The translations under genes and the position numbers were made by a program. Below, piece after piece: positions 1-7,214 of a stretch of 8,051 nt of DNA. The notes beneath the pieces are model-generated. The model was given only the letters and a program-made list of their open reading frames with translations. It made no database searches and was not told where the DNA came from. Within the stretch, counting starts at the first letter, position 1, and every line of letters begins with the position of its first letter. The stretch is from an uncultured Phocaeicola sp. (lineage in GTDB: Bacteria; Bacteroidota; Bacteroidia; Bacteroidales; Bacteroidaceae), in the NCBI GenBank assembly GCA_958434805.1, contig CAUBDX010000054.1, positions 1 through 8,051 on the forward strand, in the 5' to 3' direction.

Positions 1-54
1 TGTGAAATGAACTTTTCATTTTGAAACGCGCGAACATTTCGATTTGCGGATTAT
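1..54. other. Non-GH2 sequence abutting the broken glycosidase gene
   Basis: Leftwards of base 55 none of the three minus-strand frames resembles GH2. One reads IIRKSKCSRVSK then a stop, one reads YNPQIEMFARFKMKSSFH, and one has a stop almost at once. The stretch contains a perfect 7-bp inverted repeat, AAATGAA (5-11) and TTCATTT (15-21), and a short CGCGCG run (27-32). Seen from the gene, the novel sequence begins TGTATAATCC or TAATCC just after the glycine-cysteine codons. This could be the end of a mobile element or a rearrangement junction. Too little is visible to name an element. Confidence 0.4.
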
Positions 55-1065
55 ACATCCCATATCTTTCAATAATTTGAGACGATAATGAAGTAGGTCG
101 TCGGGTACGGCGGCTCCTACAGCACCGGCTGTATGATGATCGCATACTCCTTTTATCTTTAGTGATTTGCCATTGAGCAGGAATCCGCTGACCGGGTTGA
201 ATTCTAATTGACGGAAGCCTACAGGTAATCTACATTCATCTAGTATCTTGTTATCTCTTGTCAGTTGGCATATAAGTGTATAGACGTTAGGAGAATCAGG
301 CGACCATAATAATGGTTTCCTGATGCTCCCTGACAGGAAGCAAAGAGAATCTGCAGATGGGACAAATATTTTTTCAGAAGTATCGGCTATGCTACCGTTG
401 GGAGCTTGTAGATATGTTTTTACTTTGATTGGCTTTTTCTCCTGTGTTTCAATTTCTATAGATAGGGTGTAGGTGGCAGATTGCTTATTTTGTAGCTTGG
501 ATCTGAAATGGATTCCGGAATAAGGAATGTGGGTGGGGTTACTGACCAGCAGGTATACAGGACGATATATTCCTGATCCTGTATACCAACGTCCGGTTAA
601 TGCTTTGCTGTGATCTACTTTTACAGCGATTTGGTTCTTGCCTTCTTGCAAATATGGAGTTAAATCATATACAAAGCTGATATACCCATTAGGGCGTTTG
701 CCCAGCCAATGACCGTTTATCCATACTTCGCTGTTCAGATATACGCCCTCAAATAGGATTTGTACTTTTTTATTTTTCCATTTGGAAGGAATGGTAAAAG
801 TTTTTCGATACCAGCTTATTCCGGCAGGCAGGAAGCCGCTTTGCCAGTCGGTTCCGTTTTCAAATTGTTTATAAGTGCCTTCTATGCTCCAGTCATGAGG
901 AATGTTCAATATGCGCCATTGAGAATCGTTATATGAGGAAGAAGAGGCTCCTTTGCCTGCATCTCCTAGATGGAATTTCCAGCTTTTACAGAAATTTATG
1001 GTTTCTCCGGCAAAAGATGCCAATAAGAAAAATTGTATGCAAACAAATAAAAGGATACGTTTCAT
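16..1065 (-). pseudogene. N-terminal fragment of a secreted GH2 beta-galactosidase-type glycosidase
   Basis: The intact family hydrolyses beta-galactosides or related glycans in the periplasm or at the cell surface. The ATG at 1065 is followed by a signal peptide (residues 1-19, hydrophobic core ILLFVCIQFFLLASFA). Next come the GH2 sugar-binding jelly roll (about 22-175, with GISWYRKTF, VWINGHWLG and GRWYTGSGIYRPV), the Ig-like domain (about 180-285) and the entry to the TIM barrel (LLNGKSLKIKGVCDHH, then LHYRLKLLKDMGC ending at residue 337). GH2 enzymes normally continue with NAIRTSHNP or similar. Here the frame reads IIRKSKCSRVSK and stops at 16-18. At 349 residues it is less than half the usual length of about 800 or more, and it lacks both catalytic glutamates, so it should be inactive. 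It lies 98 bases behind susD, with a hairpin between them. The family call is firm, but exact substrate specificity cannot be read from this part. The cause of the truncation (insertion, deletion or assembly junction) is not resolved here. Confidence 0.85.
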
Positions 1066-1085
1066 GGTTAGTGTGAAGAGAAAGA

Positions 1086-1119
1086 GGGGCTGAATGTTGC
1101 TTGAAGAACAATCAGCCCC
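1086..1119 (-). terminator. Hairpin between susD and the GH2 gene
   Basis: GGGGCTGA (1086-1093) pairs perfectly with TCAGCCCC (1112-1119). An inner TGTT/AACA stem (1095-1098 with 1107-1110) follows after one A/A mismatch, leaving an 8-base loop. In the minus direction the hairpin is followed by the pyrimidine-rich TCTTTCTCTTC, a weak U-tract; no T-tract follows on the plus strand. It could be a partial terminator or an mRNA-stabilising 3' structure that lets susC-susD be expressed more strongly than the downstream enzyme gene. The structure is clear; its role is inferred. Confidence 0.55.
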
Positions 1120-1163
1120 AGAACTAATTTACTGATGTTATATATAAGCTAATACCTGTTGAT

Positions 1164-2705
1164 TTACCATCCTTCACTAGGCGTACAAAGTGGATTGGTG
1201 TCAAGTTCTTTGGCTGGTATCGGGAAGTAGTTGAACTTATTGATATTACCGGATTTGCCAGTCTGATAGTTTTTATAGCGGGTATCATCACAAGTTTTTA
1301 ATGTCTGCTCTAACAATCCCCATCTGCGTAAATCGTAGAAACGTTCGCCTTCCACAAAGAATTCAATGGCGCGTTGGTGTACCAGATCTTCAAAAACCCC
1401 TTCTTTGGTTATTGGGCCGCTATAGTCATTCAGGTTGGCGCGTCGGCGGATTTGATTAATATATCCGATAGATGTGTCTAAAGCCCCTTTGTTCATATAG
1501 GCTTCTGCCAGCATCAATAATACATCGGCATAGCGGATGGCTCTTTCATTGATGAATGACTTGGGAGGTGCCGGCTCATCTTTTTGAGTCTTCCAGTTCT
1601 GATATTTCAAAATCCAGTATGTTTTCCACTTGTCTTGTGCAAAAACTTCCCGGAAAGGTCTTTGGTAGTAAGTGCATCCCTCATAGTCCCATGCCACAGA
1701 ACAGCGGGCACGATAATCAAAATTGCCGTCTTTGTCTTTTTCCTTCCAGAAGATATCCATAATTTGCTGGGTAGGATTTGCTTCATACCATCCTCCGACT
1801 TCAGCAGCGGCATATTCTTTAGGGCGGGTATTGGATTGGGTGGAATTGATATTTTCTCCATCTCCCCAAAGATCTGTTCCACCCACATCTTCTATCAATA
1901 ACTCGAAAATACTTTCGGCATTGTTTTCATGAGTGTCATCAAAATTCCAATTAAAGTCCTCTACTAGTTTGTAGGTGTAAGGATTCTGCGTCAGAGGCTC
2001 GAGGACGTTTATCGCTTCTTGCCAATTTTCTTCATAGACATATATTTTACCCAAAGCGGCATAAGCGGCTCCTTGTGTAGGCTTTCCTATTTTATTCGTT
2101 ATGGGCAATAGGGAAGCAGCGGTTTTTAAATCTTCTTTGGCTTGTGCCCATATATCAGCTTGTGATGATTTTGCTAAAGGGAAAGTCGAGGGAGATTGGG
2201 AGGCTGTCAGGCGGAGAGGGGCGTCTTTAAACTCTTTGGCTAACTGGAATAAATAGAAGCCACGTATGAAAAGACATTCTCCTTTTACCGAATTTTGAAA
2301 ATCGGTAGAAAATTGTTCTTTCTTTTCTTCCAGTTTTTGCATAATGGAGTTGGTACGGTACAAGGCATTGTAAAATTGATAGAACATGCCTTGTGTCAGT
2401 GAGTTTGTATTACTATTAGTAAAACGGTTTACTGTATATACATCCGAAATATCGTTGCGGAAGTCGACTTCATCGGCTCGGGCTATTCTCAGCATTACAC
2501 CGCGAGTTCCATAATAACCGCCGTTTAGGGCATTCTTCAGTGGAGTATAGCAAGAGGTCAAGGCCAGATTGAAATCGGTTTCATCTTTCCAAAAAGTATC
2601 TTCTGTTGCTTGGTTGGGATTGGCCTGGTTTAATTGATCTTCGCAGGAACTGAATAGCATGCCTGAAATCAATATGGTCAATGTCGTTTTAATATATGTT
2701 TTCAT
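1164..2705 (-). CDS. susD: SusD-like outer-membrane glycan-binding lipoprotein (RagB/SusD family)
   Basis: SusD homologues are surface lipoproteins that form a hinged lid on their SusC partner and deliver glycans to it. The 513-residue product, a normal length for the family, begins with a lipoprotein signal peptide whose lipobox is LFSSC, with the lipidated cysteine at residue 21. The acidic residues right after it (CEDQ) fit the Bacteroidetes surface-export signal. Family hallmarks include the early ATEDTFWKDETDFNLALTSC region (33-52), ECLFIRGFYLFQLAKEFKDAP (143-163), TPR-like helices (about 212-240 and 388-422, with RYADVLLMLAEAYMNKG), ERFYDLRRWG (454-463), and the C-terminal FPIPAKELDTNP...GW. 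The gene starts 13 bases after susC ends, so the two are almost certainly co-transcribed. The symbol is used in the family sense; this is not necessarily the starch SusD, and the ligand cannot be told from sequence alone. Confidence 0.96.
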   Translation of the reverse strand: MKTYIKTTLTILISGMLFSSCEDQLNQANPNQATEDTFWKDETDFNLALTSCYTPLKNALNGGYYGTRGVMLRIARADEVDFRNDISDVYTVNRFTNSNTNSLTQGMFYQFYNALYRTNSIMQKLEEKKEQFSTDFQNSVKGECLFIRGFYLFQLAKEFKDAPLRLTASQSPSTFPLAKSSQADIWAQAKEDLKTAASLLPITNKIGKPTQGAAYAALGKIYVYEENWQEAINVLEPLTQNPYTYKLVEDFNWNFDDTHENNAESIFELLIEDVGGTDLWGDGENINSTQSNTRPKEYAAAEVGGWYEANPTQQIMDIFWKEKDKDGNFDYRARCSVAWDYEGCTYYQRPFREVFAQDKWKTYWILKYQNWKTQKDEPAPPKSFINERAIRYADVLLMLAEAYMNKGALDTSIGYINQIRRRANLNDYSGPITKEGVFEDLVHQRAIEFFVEGERFYDLRRWGLLEQTLKTCDDTRYKNYQTGKSGNINKFNYFPIPAKELDTNPLCTPSEGW

Positions 2706-2718
2706 AAGATGTTTATTT

Positions 2719-5700
2719 TTAGAATGTTACATTTAGTCCTAACATGAAAGTACGGTTAGTCGGGTAAATAAAATTATCAAATCCCCGATAATTGGCATTG
2801 TCTGCATTGACATCCGGTGAATATCCGCTGTAACTGGTGATAGTAAATAAGTTTTCAGCGTTAATATACACACGGGCATGCTGTATGGCACCTTTAAACC
2901 ATGTCTGAGGAAATGTATAACCTAATTGAACACTGCGGAGACGCAAATAAGAACCATTTTCAAGATAACGGTCGGATTCTGCACGGGTATTACGGTTAGG
3001 ATCATCCCATGTCAGGCGTGGATGGGAGGCATTTTTGTTTTCAGGAGTCCAATAATCCAGGCAACTTGCCAGAAAATTGGAACCTTTGGTTACATCTTCT
3101 AATGTCTGACGGGTTGCATTATAAATTTTATTTCCTAACACTCCTTGCAGTCCGATTGATAAGTCGAAATTTTTGTATCTCATATTACCATTCAGCGCGA
3201 AAGTAAAATCGGGAAAAGGACTGCCTTGAAATACACGGTCGTCGTCATTGATAACGCCATCGTTGTTGGCATCTACAAATTTTATATCACCCGGTTCGGC
3301 GGCTGGTTGTATTTTTTTACCGTCTTTGGCATATGCGTCTACTTCTTCCTGACTATTGAAATATCCGGCTGTAGAGATAAGCCAATAACCTCCAATAGGA
3401 TATCCGGCTTTGGTTTCACTGGTAGTGATGTTTTGGTTGGTAGAACCGCCTTTGATAGATCCGCTTTCACTTCCCATGGCTATTACTTTGTTTTTATTGA
3501 AAGACCCAATTAAGTTGATGCCATACGAAATATCCGGATTGGGTTGGTCCATCCATCCTAAATTGAATTCAAAGCCATTGTTACGTATCTTGCCCGCATT
3601 GCGTATAGGGTCATTGGCACCACCGGAAGAGATAGGAATAGGAACGGTCAGCAAGATATCTTTTGTATTTTTCACATAATAGTCTGCTGTTAAGCTTAGT
3701 CGGTTATTAAAAGCCATAAAATCAATGCCGACATTAGTCATAGCGGTTTCTTCCCATTTTATATCCGGATTGGCAAAATTTTTAGGAAATGCTCCTTGAA
3801 GCAGACCACCGTTGCCATCGGGATAATTGATGCCGGTAGTGATGGTGGAGGAATATTGATAGTTATCGATTTCTTGATTTCCTAAAACGCCATATCCGCC
3901 ACGAAGCTTTAGCTGATCAAGCCAATGCACGTTTTCCATGAACTTTTCTTCGGCCACATTCCATCCTAATGAAAAAGAGGGGAAGTAACCATATCGATTG
4001 TTCTTACCGAATTTGGAGGAACCGTCCCGGCGGATAGTGGCGGTGAATAAGTATTTATTTTGGTAGGAATAGAATACGCGTCCGAGAATAGAGGTAAGGA
4101 CACTTCTCCATGAATTGCCTTCGTTGCTGCGATTGGTTGTGGCTGCATCTATTTCTTCTAATCCCTGGGGTAATCCTTCACCATAGGCTTGTATGTGGCG
4201 GAATCTGCTGTCTTGATAGGTATAACCTGCCAATGCTGAAATTTTATGCTCTCCGAACGTACGGTCGAAAGTTAATAAATTTTCAACAAGTATATTACGT
4301 CTCCTTCTTTGTCTTTCTGTTAATTGGGTGATGCTGTTGGTCGCTAATCCAAAATCATATTTATTGAGATAATTCTTATATCTTTCGAAAGAAAAGTCTG
4401 GAGTTAAATTCAGTTTGTATTTTAGTCCTTTAAAAAGTTCAATTTGTGCATACAAGTTAGCGAATATTTTTACATTTTCGTTATAACGGTCCATGATGTT
4501 GTCATCAATAATGGCCAATGGGTGAGGAATGTTTACCACATCACCATATGTGCCACCATATCCACCTTCACGAGTATCATCATATTTTTCCAAAGTAGGA
4601 ACACTTTGCAGAATGGTGCCAATCATGCCGCCTCGAAGTTCCTGGTGAAGGGGCTTGTCATGACTGAATGAAATAATGAGATTTGTTCCAGCAGAGAATA
4701 TCCCTCTTTTATAATCATTCTTGGATTGGATATTATACCGTTGGTAATTGGTACCTTTTACAATACCGTCTTGGTTGAAATAACCTAAGCCGGTGTAATA
4801 AGTGGAATATTTTCCACCACCTTTTACAGACAAATTGTAGTTTTGCATCAGTGCGGGGCGAAACATGATGTCTTGCCAGTCATTGTCTGGTTTGTTAGCC
4901 AGATCGGTAGCCATGTCTAATGCCGGTTTGCCGATAGCTTGACGGGCTATAGTGGTAACTTCTGCCCATCCTTTGGCATCTAGCATATCAAGAAATTTGC
5001 TGGCAGTTGATATACCTAAGTTGACAGATAAATCAATGATAGGTTTTCCTTCTGTGTTACTTCCTTCTTTGGTAGTGACAATGATAACACCGTTGGCTGC
5101 ACGGGAACCGTAGATAGCTGCGGATGAGGCATCTTTCAATACGTCAATGCTGGCAATATCATTGGGGTTGATATGATCAATACTGTTCATATACATGCCA
5201 TCGACAATGTAAAGAGGGGAGGCGTTGTTTAGCGTACCAATACCGCGGACCATGATACGGGTTCCCGAACCTGGGGCACCACCTTGAGATACGATGTCTA
5301 CCCCTGCAATTTTGCCTTGCAGCGCTTGGCCGATGTTGGCGTTACTTTGTGTATTTAGTTTTTCTGTGTTAATGTTTGCAACAGATCCTGTCAAGTCTGC
5401 TTTTTTCTGTACACCGTATCCAATGACTACCACTTCATCAAGAGTTTTTGTATCTTCTTTTAATAGAAAACGGATACTTTTTTGGTTGTTGATAACCGTT
5501 TCTTGTGTGAGGTAACCAATGTAGGAAACTTCGATAACAGATTGTGGTTCGGCTTCAATACTGAAGTTGCCATCTATATCTGTGATTGTACCTGTTGTGG
5601 TTCCCTTTATACGGATGTTGGCTCCGATAATGGGTTCTCCGCTGACATCTGTTACCGTTCCCGTTACTGTTTTAGCTTGTTGTTGAGCATGCAAGTCTTT

Positions 5701-6072
5701 AATAGCTTCTGTAGTTAAAATAATGTGTGTACCTTCCAGTTCATAGTTGATACCGGTCCCTGACAGAATTCTGTCCAGTACTTGTGCTACGGCTTCATTT
5801 TTGACCTTTACGGAAGTAATTTTGTTAATATCTACTTGGTTATTGTAGATAAAAAGATAATCAGTTTGGTTTTCAATTTCATTCAGGATCTTATCCAGTT
5901 TAACATTATTCATACGTATGCTGACTTTTGCATTTTGAGAATGGGCATTCCCAGCATACGAACAGAACACACAGACCATCAATAGGAAAGTGGAAATTCT
6001 CATAATTCTAAAGATTTGTTTAAATCGGGGATTTTTGAAGCAATATCTCCCCGACAAAGTGTTATTTTTCAT
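2719..6072 (-). CDS. susC: SusC-like TonB-dependent outer-membrane glycan transporter with N-terminal STN domain
   Basis: This is an outer-membrane active importer, energised by TonB-ExbBD, that takes up glycans captured by SusD. The 1117 residues contain: a basic N-terminal extension and signal peptide (1 to about 45, hydrophobic core STFLLMVCVFCSYAG, probable cleavage near AHS/Q); an STN domain (about 46-123, VSIRMNNVKLDKILNEIE to GTHIILTTEA); a carboxypeptidase-regulatory-like domain (about 135-205, TVTGTVTDVSGEPIIGANI); the TonB-box/plug start LDEVVVIGYG (211-220); a plug (about 222-340, with VDIVSQGGAPGSGTRIMVRG); and a beta-barrel ending in a terminal phenylalanine, as expected for outer-membrane insertion. 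The STN domain marks transporters that signal to an anti-sigma factor, and the sigma/anti-sigma pair lies directly upstream. An internal ATG at 6003 (Met24) is an alternative start just before the hydrophobic core. The first ATG is preferred because long basic N-terminal extensions are common in this family. Confidence 0.97.
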   Translation of the reverse strand: MKNNTLSGRYCFKNPRFKQIFRIMRISTFLLMVCVFCSYAGNAHSQNAKVSIRMNNVKLDKILNEIENQTDYLFIYNNQVDINKITSVKVKNEAVAQVLDRILSGTGINYELEGTHIILTTEAIKDLHAQQQAKTVTGTVTDVSGEPIIGANIRIKGTTTGTITDIDGNFSIEAEPQSVIEVSYIGYLTQETVINNQKSIRFLLKEDTKTLDEVVVIGYGVQKKADLTGSVANINTEKLNTQSNANIGQALQGKIAGVDIVSQGGAPGSGTRIMVRGIGTLNNASPLYIVDGMYMNSIDHINPNDIASIDVLKDASSAAIYGSRAANGVIIVTTKEGSNTEGKPIIDLSVNLGISTASKFLDMLDAKGWAEVTTIARQAIGKPALDMATDLANKPDNDWQDIMFRPALMQNYNLSVKGGGKYSTYYTGLGYFNQDGIVKGTNYQRYNIQSKNDYKRGIFSAGTNLIISFSHDKPLHQELRGGMIGTILQSVPTLEKYDDTREGGYGGTYGDVVNIPHPLAIIDDNIMDRYNENVKIFANLYAQIELFKGLKYKLNLTPDFSFERYKNYLNKYDFGLATNSITQLTERQRRRRNILVENLLTFDRTFGEHKISALAGYTYQDSRFRHIQAYGEGLPQGLEEIDAATTNRSNEGNSWRSVLTSILGRVFYSYQNKYLFTATIRRDGSSKFGKNNRYGYFPSFSLGWNVAEEKFMENVHWLDQLKLRGGYGVLGNQEIDNYQYSSTITTGINYPDGNGGLLQGAFPKNFANPDIKWEETAMTNVGIDFMAFNNRLSLTADYYVKNTKDILLTVPIPISSGGANDPIRNAGKIRNNGFEFNLGWMDQPNPDISYGINLIGSFNKNKVIAMGSESGSIKGGSTNQNITTSETKAGYPIGGYWLISTAGYFNSQEEVDAYAKDGKKIQPAAEPGDIKFVDANNDGVINDDDRVFQGSPFPDFTFALNGNMRYKNFDLSIGLQGVLGNKIYNATRQTLEDVTKGSNFLASCLDYWTPENKNASHPRLTWDDPNRNTRAESDRYLENGSYLRLRSVQLGYTFPQTWFKGAIQHARVYINAENLFTITSYSGYSPDVNADNANYRGFDNFIYPTNRTFMLGLNVTF

Positions 6073-6079
6073 ACCTTTG
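6072..6079 (+). promoter_or_regulatory. Bacteroides-type -7 promoter element for an antisense RNA
   Basis: TACCTTTG matches the Bacteroides housekeeping -7 consensus TAnnTTTG exactly. It points rightwards, away from susC, and its first base overlaps the first base of the susC start codon on the opposite strand. The same nine bases, TACCTTTGC, recur in the rightward promoter at the right edge of the window. No convincing TTTG -33 element is found 19-21 bases upstream, so the call rests on the -7 box plus the well-placed downstream terminator. Confidence 0.5.
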
Positions 6080-6083
6080 CGTT

Positions 6084-6167
6084 GATTTAAATAGATTTTT
6101 TTACTTGAAAAATTGTTTTGAGTCTATGCCGGTAAGTGCGGCAACACTTATCGGCATTTTTCTTTTT
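6084..6167 (+). ncRNA. Putative cis-antisense small RNA opposite the susC leader (DonS-like)
   Basis: A rightward -7 element at 6072-6079 predicts a transcript starting near 6084, and a hairpin plus T-tract at 6126-6167 predicts its end, giving about 84 nt. The RNA would be complementary to the susC 5' leader from about 12 to 95 bases upstream of the first ATG. No protein is encoded in it. In Bacteroides fragilis, short cis-encoded antisense RNAs such as DonS sit in this position, on the strand opposite the 5' end of susC in PULs controlled by ECF sigma/anti-sigma pairs, and they repress the locus. The arrangement here is the same, so repression of susC-susD by pairing with the leader is the likely role. 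Both ends are predicted from motifs only, and the -33 box is not recognisable. Confidence 0.6.
6126..6167 (+). terminator. Rho-independent terminator facing right
   Basis: ATGCCGGTAAGTG (6126-6138) and CACTTATCGGCAT (6145-6157) form a 13-bp stem with a 6-base loop, followed by TTTTTCTTTTT (6157-6167). The single imperfect pair (6132 with 6151) is a tolerated G-U in plus-strand RNA but an A-C mismatch in minus-strand RNA. The T-tract also follows the stem only on the plus strand. The hairpin is therefore built to end a rightward transcript, although every protein gene here runs leftwards. Confidence 0.75.
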
Positions 6168-6224
6168 AAGGTTAACTTGAGCTTTTCTTCATAGGCTTGT
6201 TGTTTTTAGGTTAGTATTGTCTGG

Positions 6225-7160
6225 TCAATTGATGTAAATAATTTCTTCATCGTTGGCTCTTTCATATTTAAAATGGATATCCCTTTGCAGCACTCTTAAT
6301 GCATAATCAATACCGTCTGCTTGACGGAACTTGCCATTATAGGAATATTTCAATACCTTTTTGTTATTGATGATGATCCGGATACCATAATATTTTTCAA
6401 AATCTTCCATGATGGTCTGGAAAGGTTCATCTTTAAAACAGATCAAACCTTCTTTCCAGCGGTAAGGAGTGAAATCGTTTACTTTGGTAACTGCCAACTG
6501 CCCGTCTTTTACATATGCTTTATGATGAGGCTTCAAGGTTATTGTCTGTTCAGGAAAGTGCTGTGAGGTAACTTTTACACTACCTTTCATTAAAGTTGTT
6601 TCAAACGCCGTTTGGTCAGGATAAGCATCTACATCAAACTGTGTACCCAAAACTTCAATGTCATATTTGTCTGTCCGTACAATAAAAGGAGTTTTTTTCT
6701 TCTTGGTTACATCAAAATAAGCTTCTCCTTTTAAAAAAACTGTTCGTTGCTTTTGGCTGAAAGTGACCGGATATTGTAAAGTGGTACGGGCATTCAGCCA
6801 TACATTAGTTCCATCTGGTAAAGTAATATTGGTACGTTGTCCTGCCGGAACAGATACTGTATTCATGGCAATGACTTCATTTTCCGATTTATATTCCTGA
6901 TATAAATAGTTAATGGTAAGCGTCAGTATGATGACGGAAGCTATTTTCAGCCATTGACGAATAATTTTGGGAATTCGTTTGGTGGAAATGCAGTTATTTG
7001 TAGTTTGGTCATCATGCACCATGAGGGCATCGAACAATTTACGCTCTTTGTAAAAAATGCGCTTGTTCTCTTCGGATGCTTCCATCCATGCTCTTATGTC
7101 CATGCCTTCTTGTATAGAAGTAGTTCCGGCAAAAAAACGATGTAGTTTCTCTTTTTCCAT
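6225..7160 (-). CDS. FecR-family anti-sigma factor, inner membrane
   Basis: This single-pass inner-membrane protein holds its partner ECF sigma factor inactive and transmits the substrate signal from the SusC STN domain. The 311 residues comprise a cytoplasmic N-terminal sigma-binding part (1 to about 67, with IRAWMEASEENKRIF), one membrane segment (about 70-89, WLKIASVIILTLTINYLY), the periplasmic FecR domain (about 101-200, VPAGQRTNITLPDGTNVWLN, then FLKGEAYFDV and VLGTQFDV), and a C-terminal DUF4974-like region (about 242-311, FKDEPFQTIMEDFEKYYGI to YERANDEEIIYIN). That last region is the usual end of Bacteroidetes anti-sigmas. It starts 54 bases after the sigma gene, with no clear promoter between them, so it is probably co-transcribed with it. 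FecR-like proteins can also be needed for sigma activity; which mode applies is not visible. Confidence 0.94.
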   Translation of the reverse strand: MEKEKLHRFFAGTTSIQEGMDIRAWMEASEENKRIFYKERKLFDALMVHDDQTTNNCISTKRIPKIIRQWLKIASVIILTLTINYLYQEYKSENEVIAMNTVSVPAGQRTNITLPDGTNVWLNARTTLQYPVTFSQKQRTVFLKGEAYFDVTKKKKTPFIVRTDKYDIEVLGTQFDVDAYPDQTAFETTLMKGSVKVTSQHFPEQTITLKPHHKAYVKDGQLAVTKVNDFTPYRWKEGLICFKDEPFQTIMEDFEKYYGIRIIINNKKVLKYSYNGKFRQADGIDYALRVLQRDIHFKYERANDEEIIYIN

Positions 7161-7214
7161 TTTATTGCATTCTTTTATGCTTCTATATAAACAGCACTTC
7201 AGAATGGAAAATTC

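Noticed and set aside
1..54. Simple frameshift as the cause of the GH2 break
   Set aside because: A frameshift would let GH2 similarity resume in another frame. The best alternative frame (NPQIEMFARFKMKSSFH) shares only a possible NP with the family, so it was not accepted, though so few bases remain that it cannot be fully excluded.
1607..1888. Second minus-strand frame inside susD (93 codons)
   Set aside because: It overlaps the SusD reading frame completely and its translation has no recognisable domain.
5482..5718. Plus-strand open frames opposite susC and susD, 60-105 codons long (for example 5482-5718, 3226-3513, 1584-1901)
   Set aside because: They lie entirely inside strongly recognisable minus-strand genes, have no family resemblance and no promoter, and are explained as shadow frames.
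6168..6224. ECF-sigma-specific promoter for susC upstream of the hairpin
   Set aside because: Several AAC-containing stretches are visible on the minus strand, but without a known consensus for this sigma factor none can be chosen over chance.
6954..7145. Plus-strand open frames opposite the anti-sigma gene (6954-7145 and 6321-6566)
   Set aside because: They are shadows of a well-supported FecR-family gene and show no coding features of their own.
7161..7214. Possible promoter or hairpin between the sigma and anti-sigma genes
   Set aside because: Only a 4-bp GCAT/ATGC pairing and an A/T-rich TATATAG are present, with no TAnnTTTG match; co-transcription is simpler.
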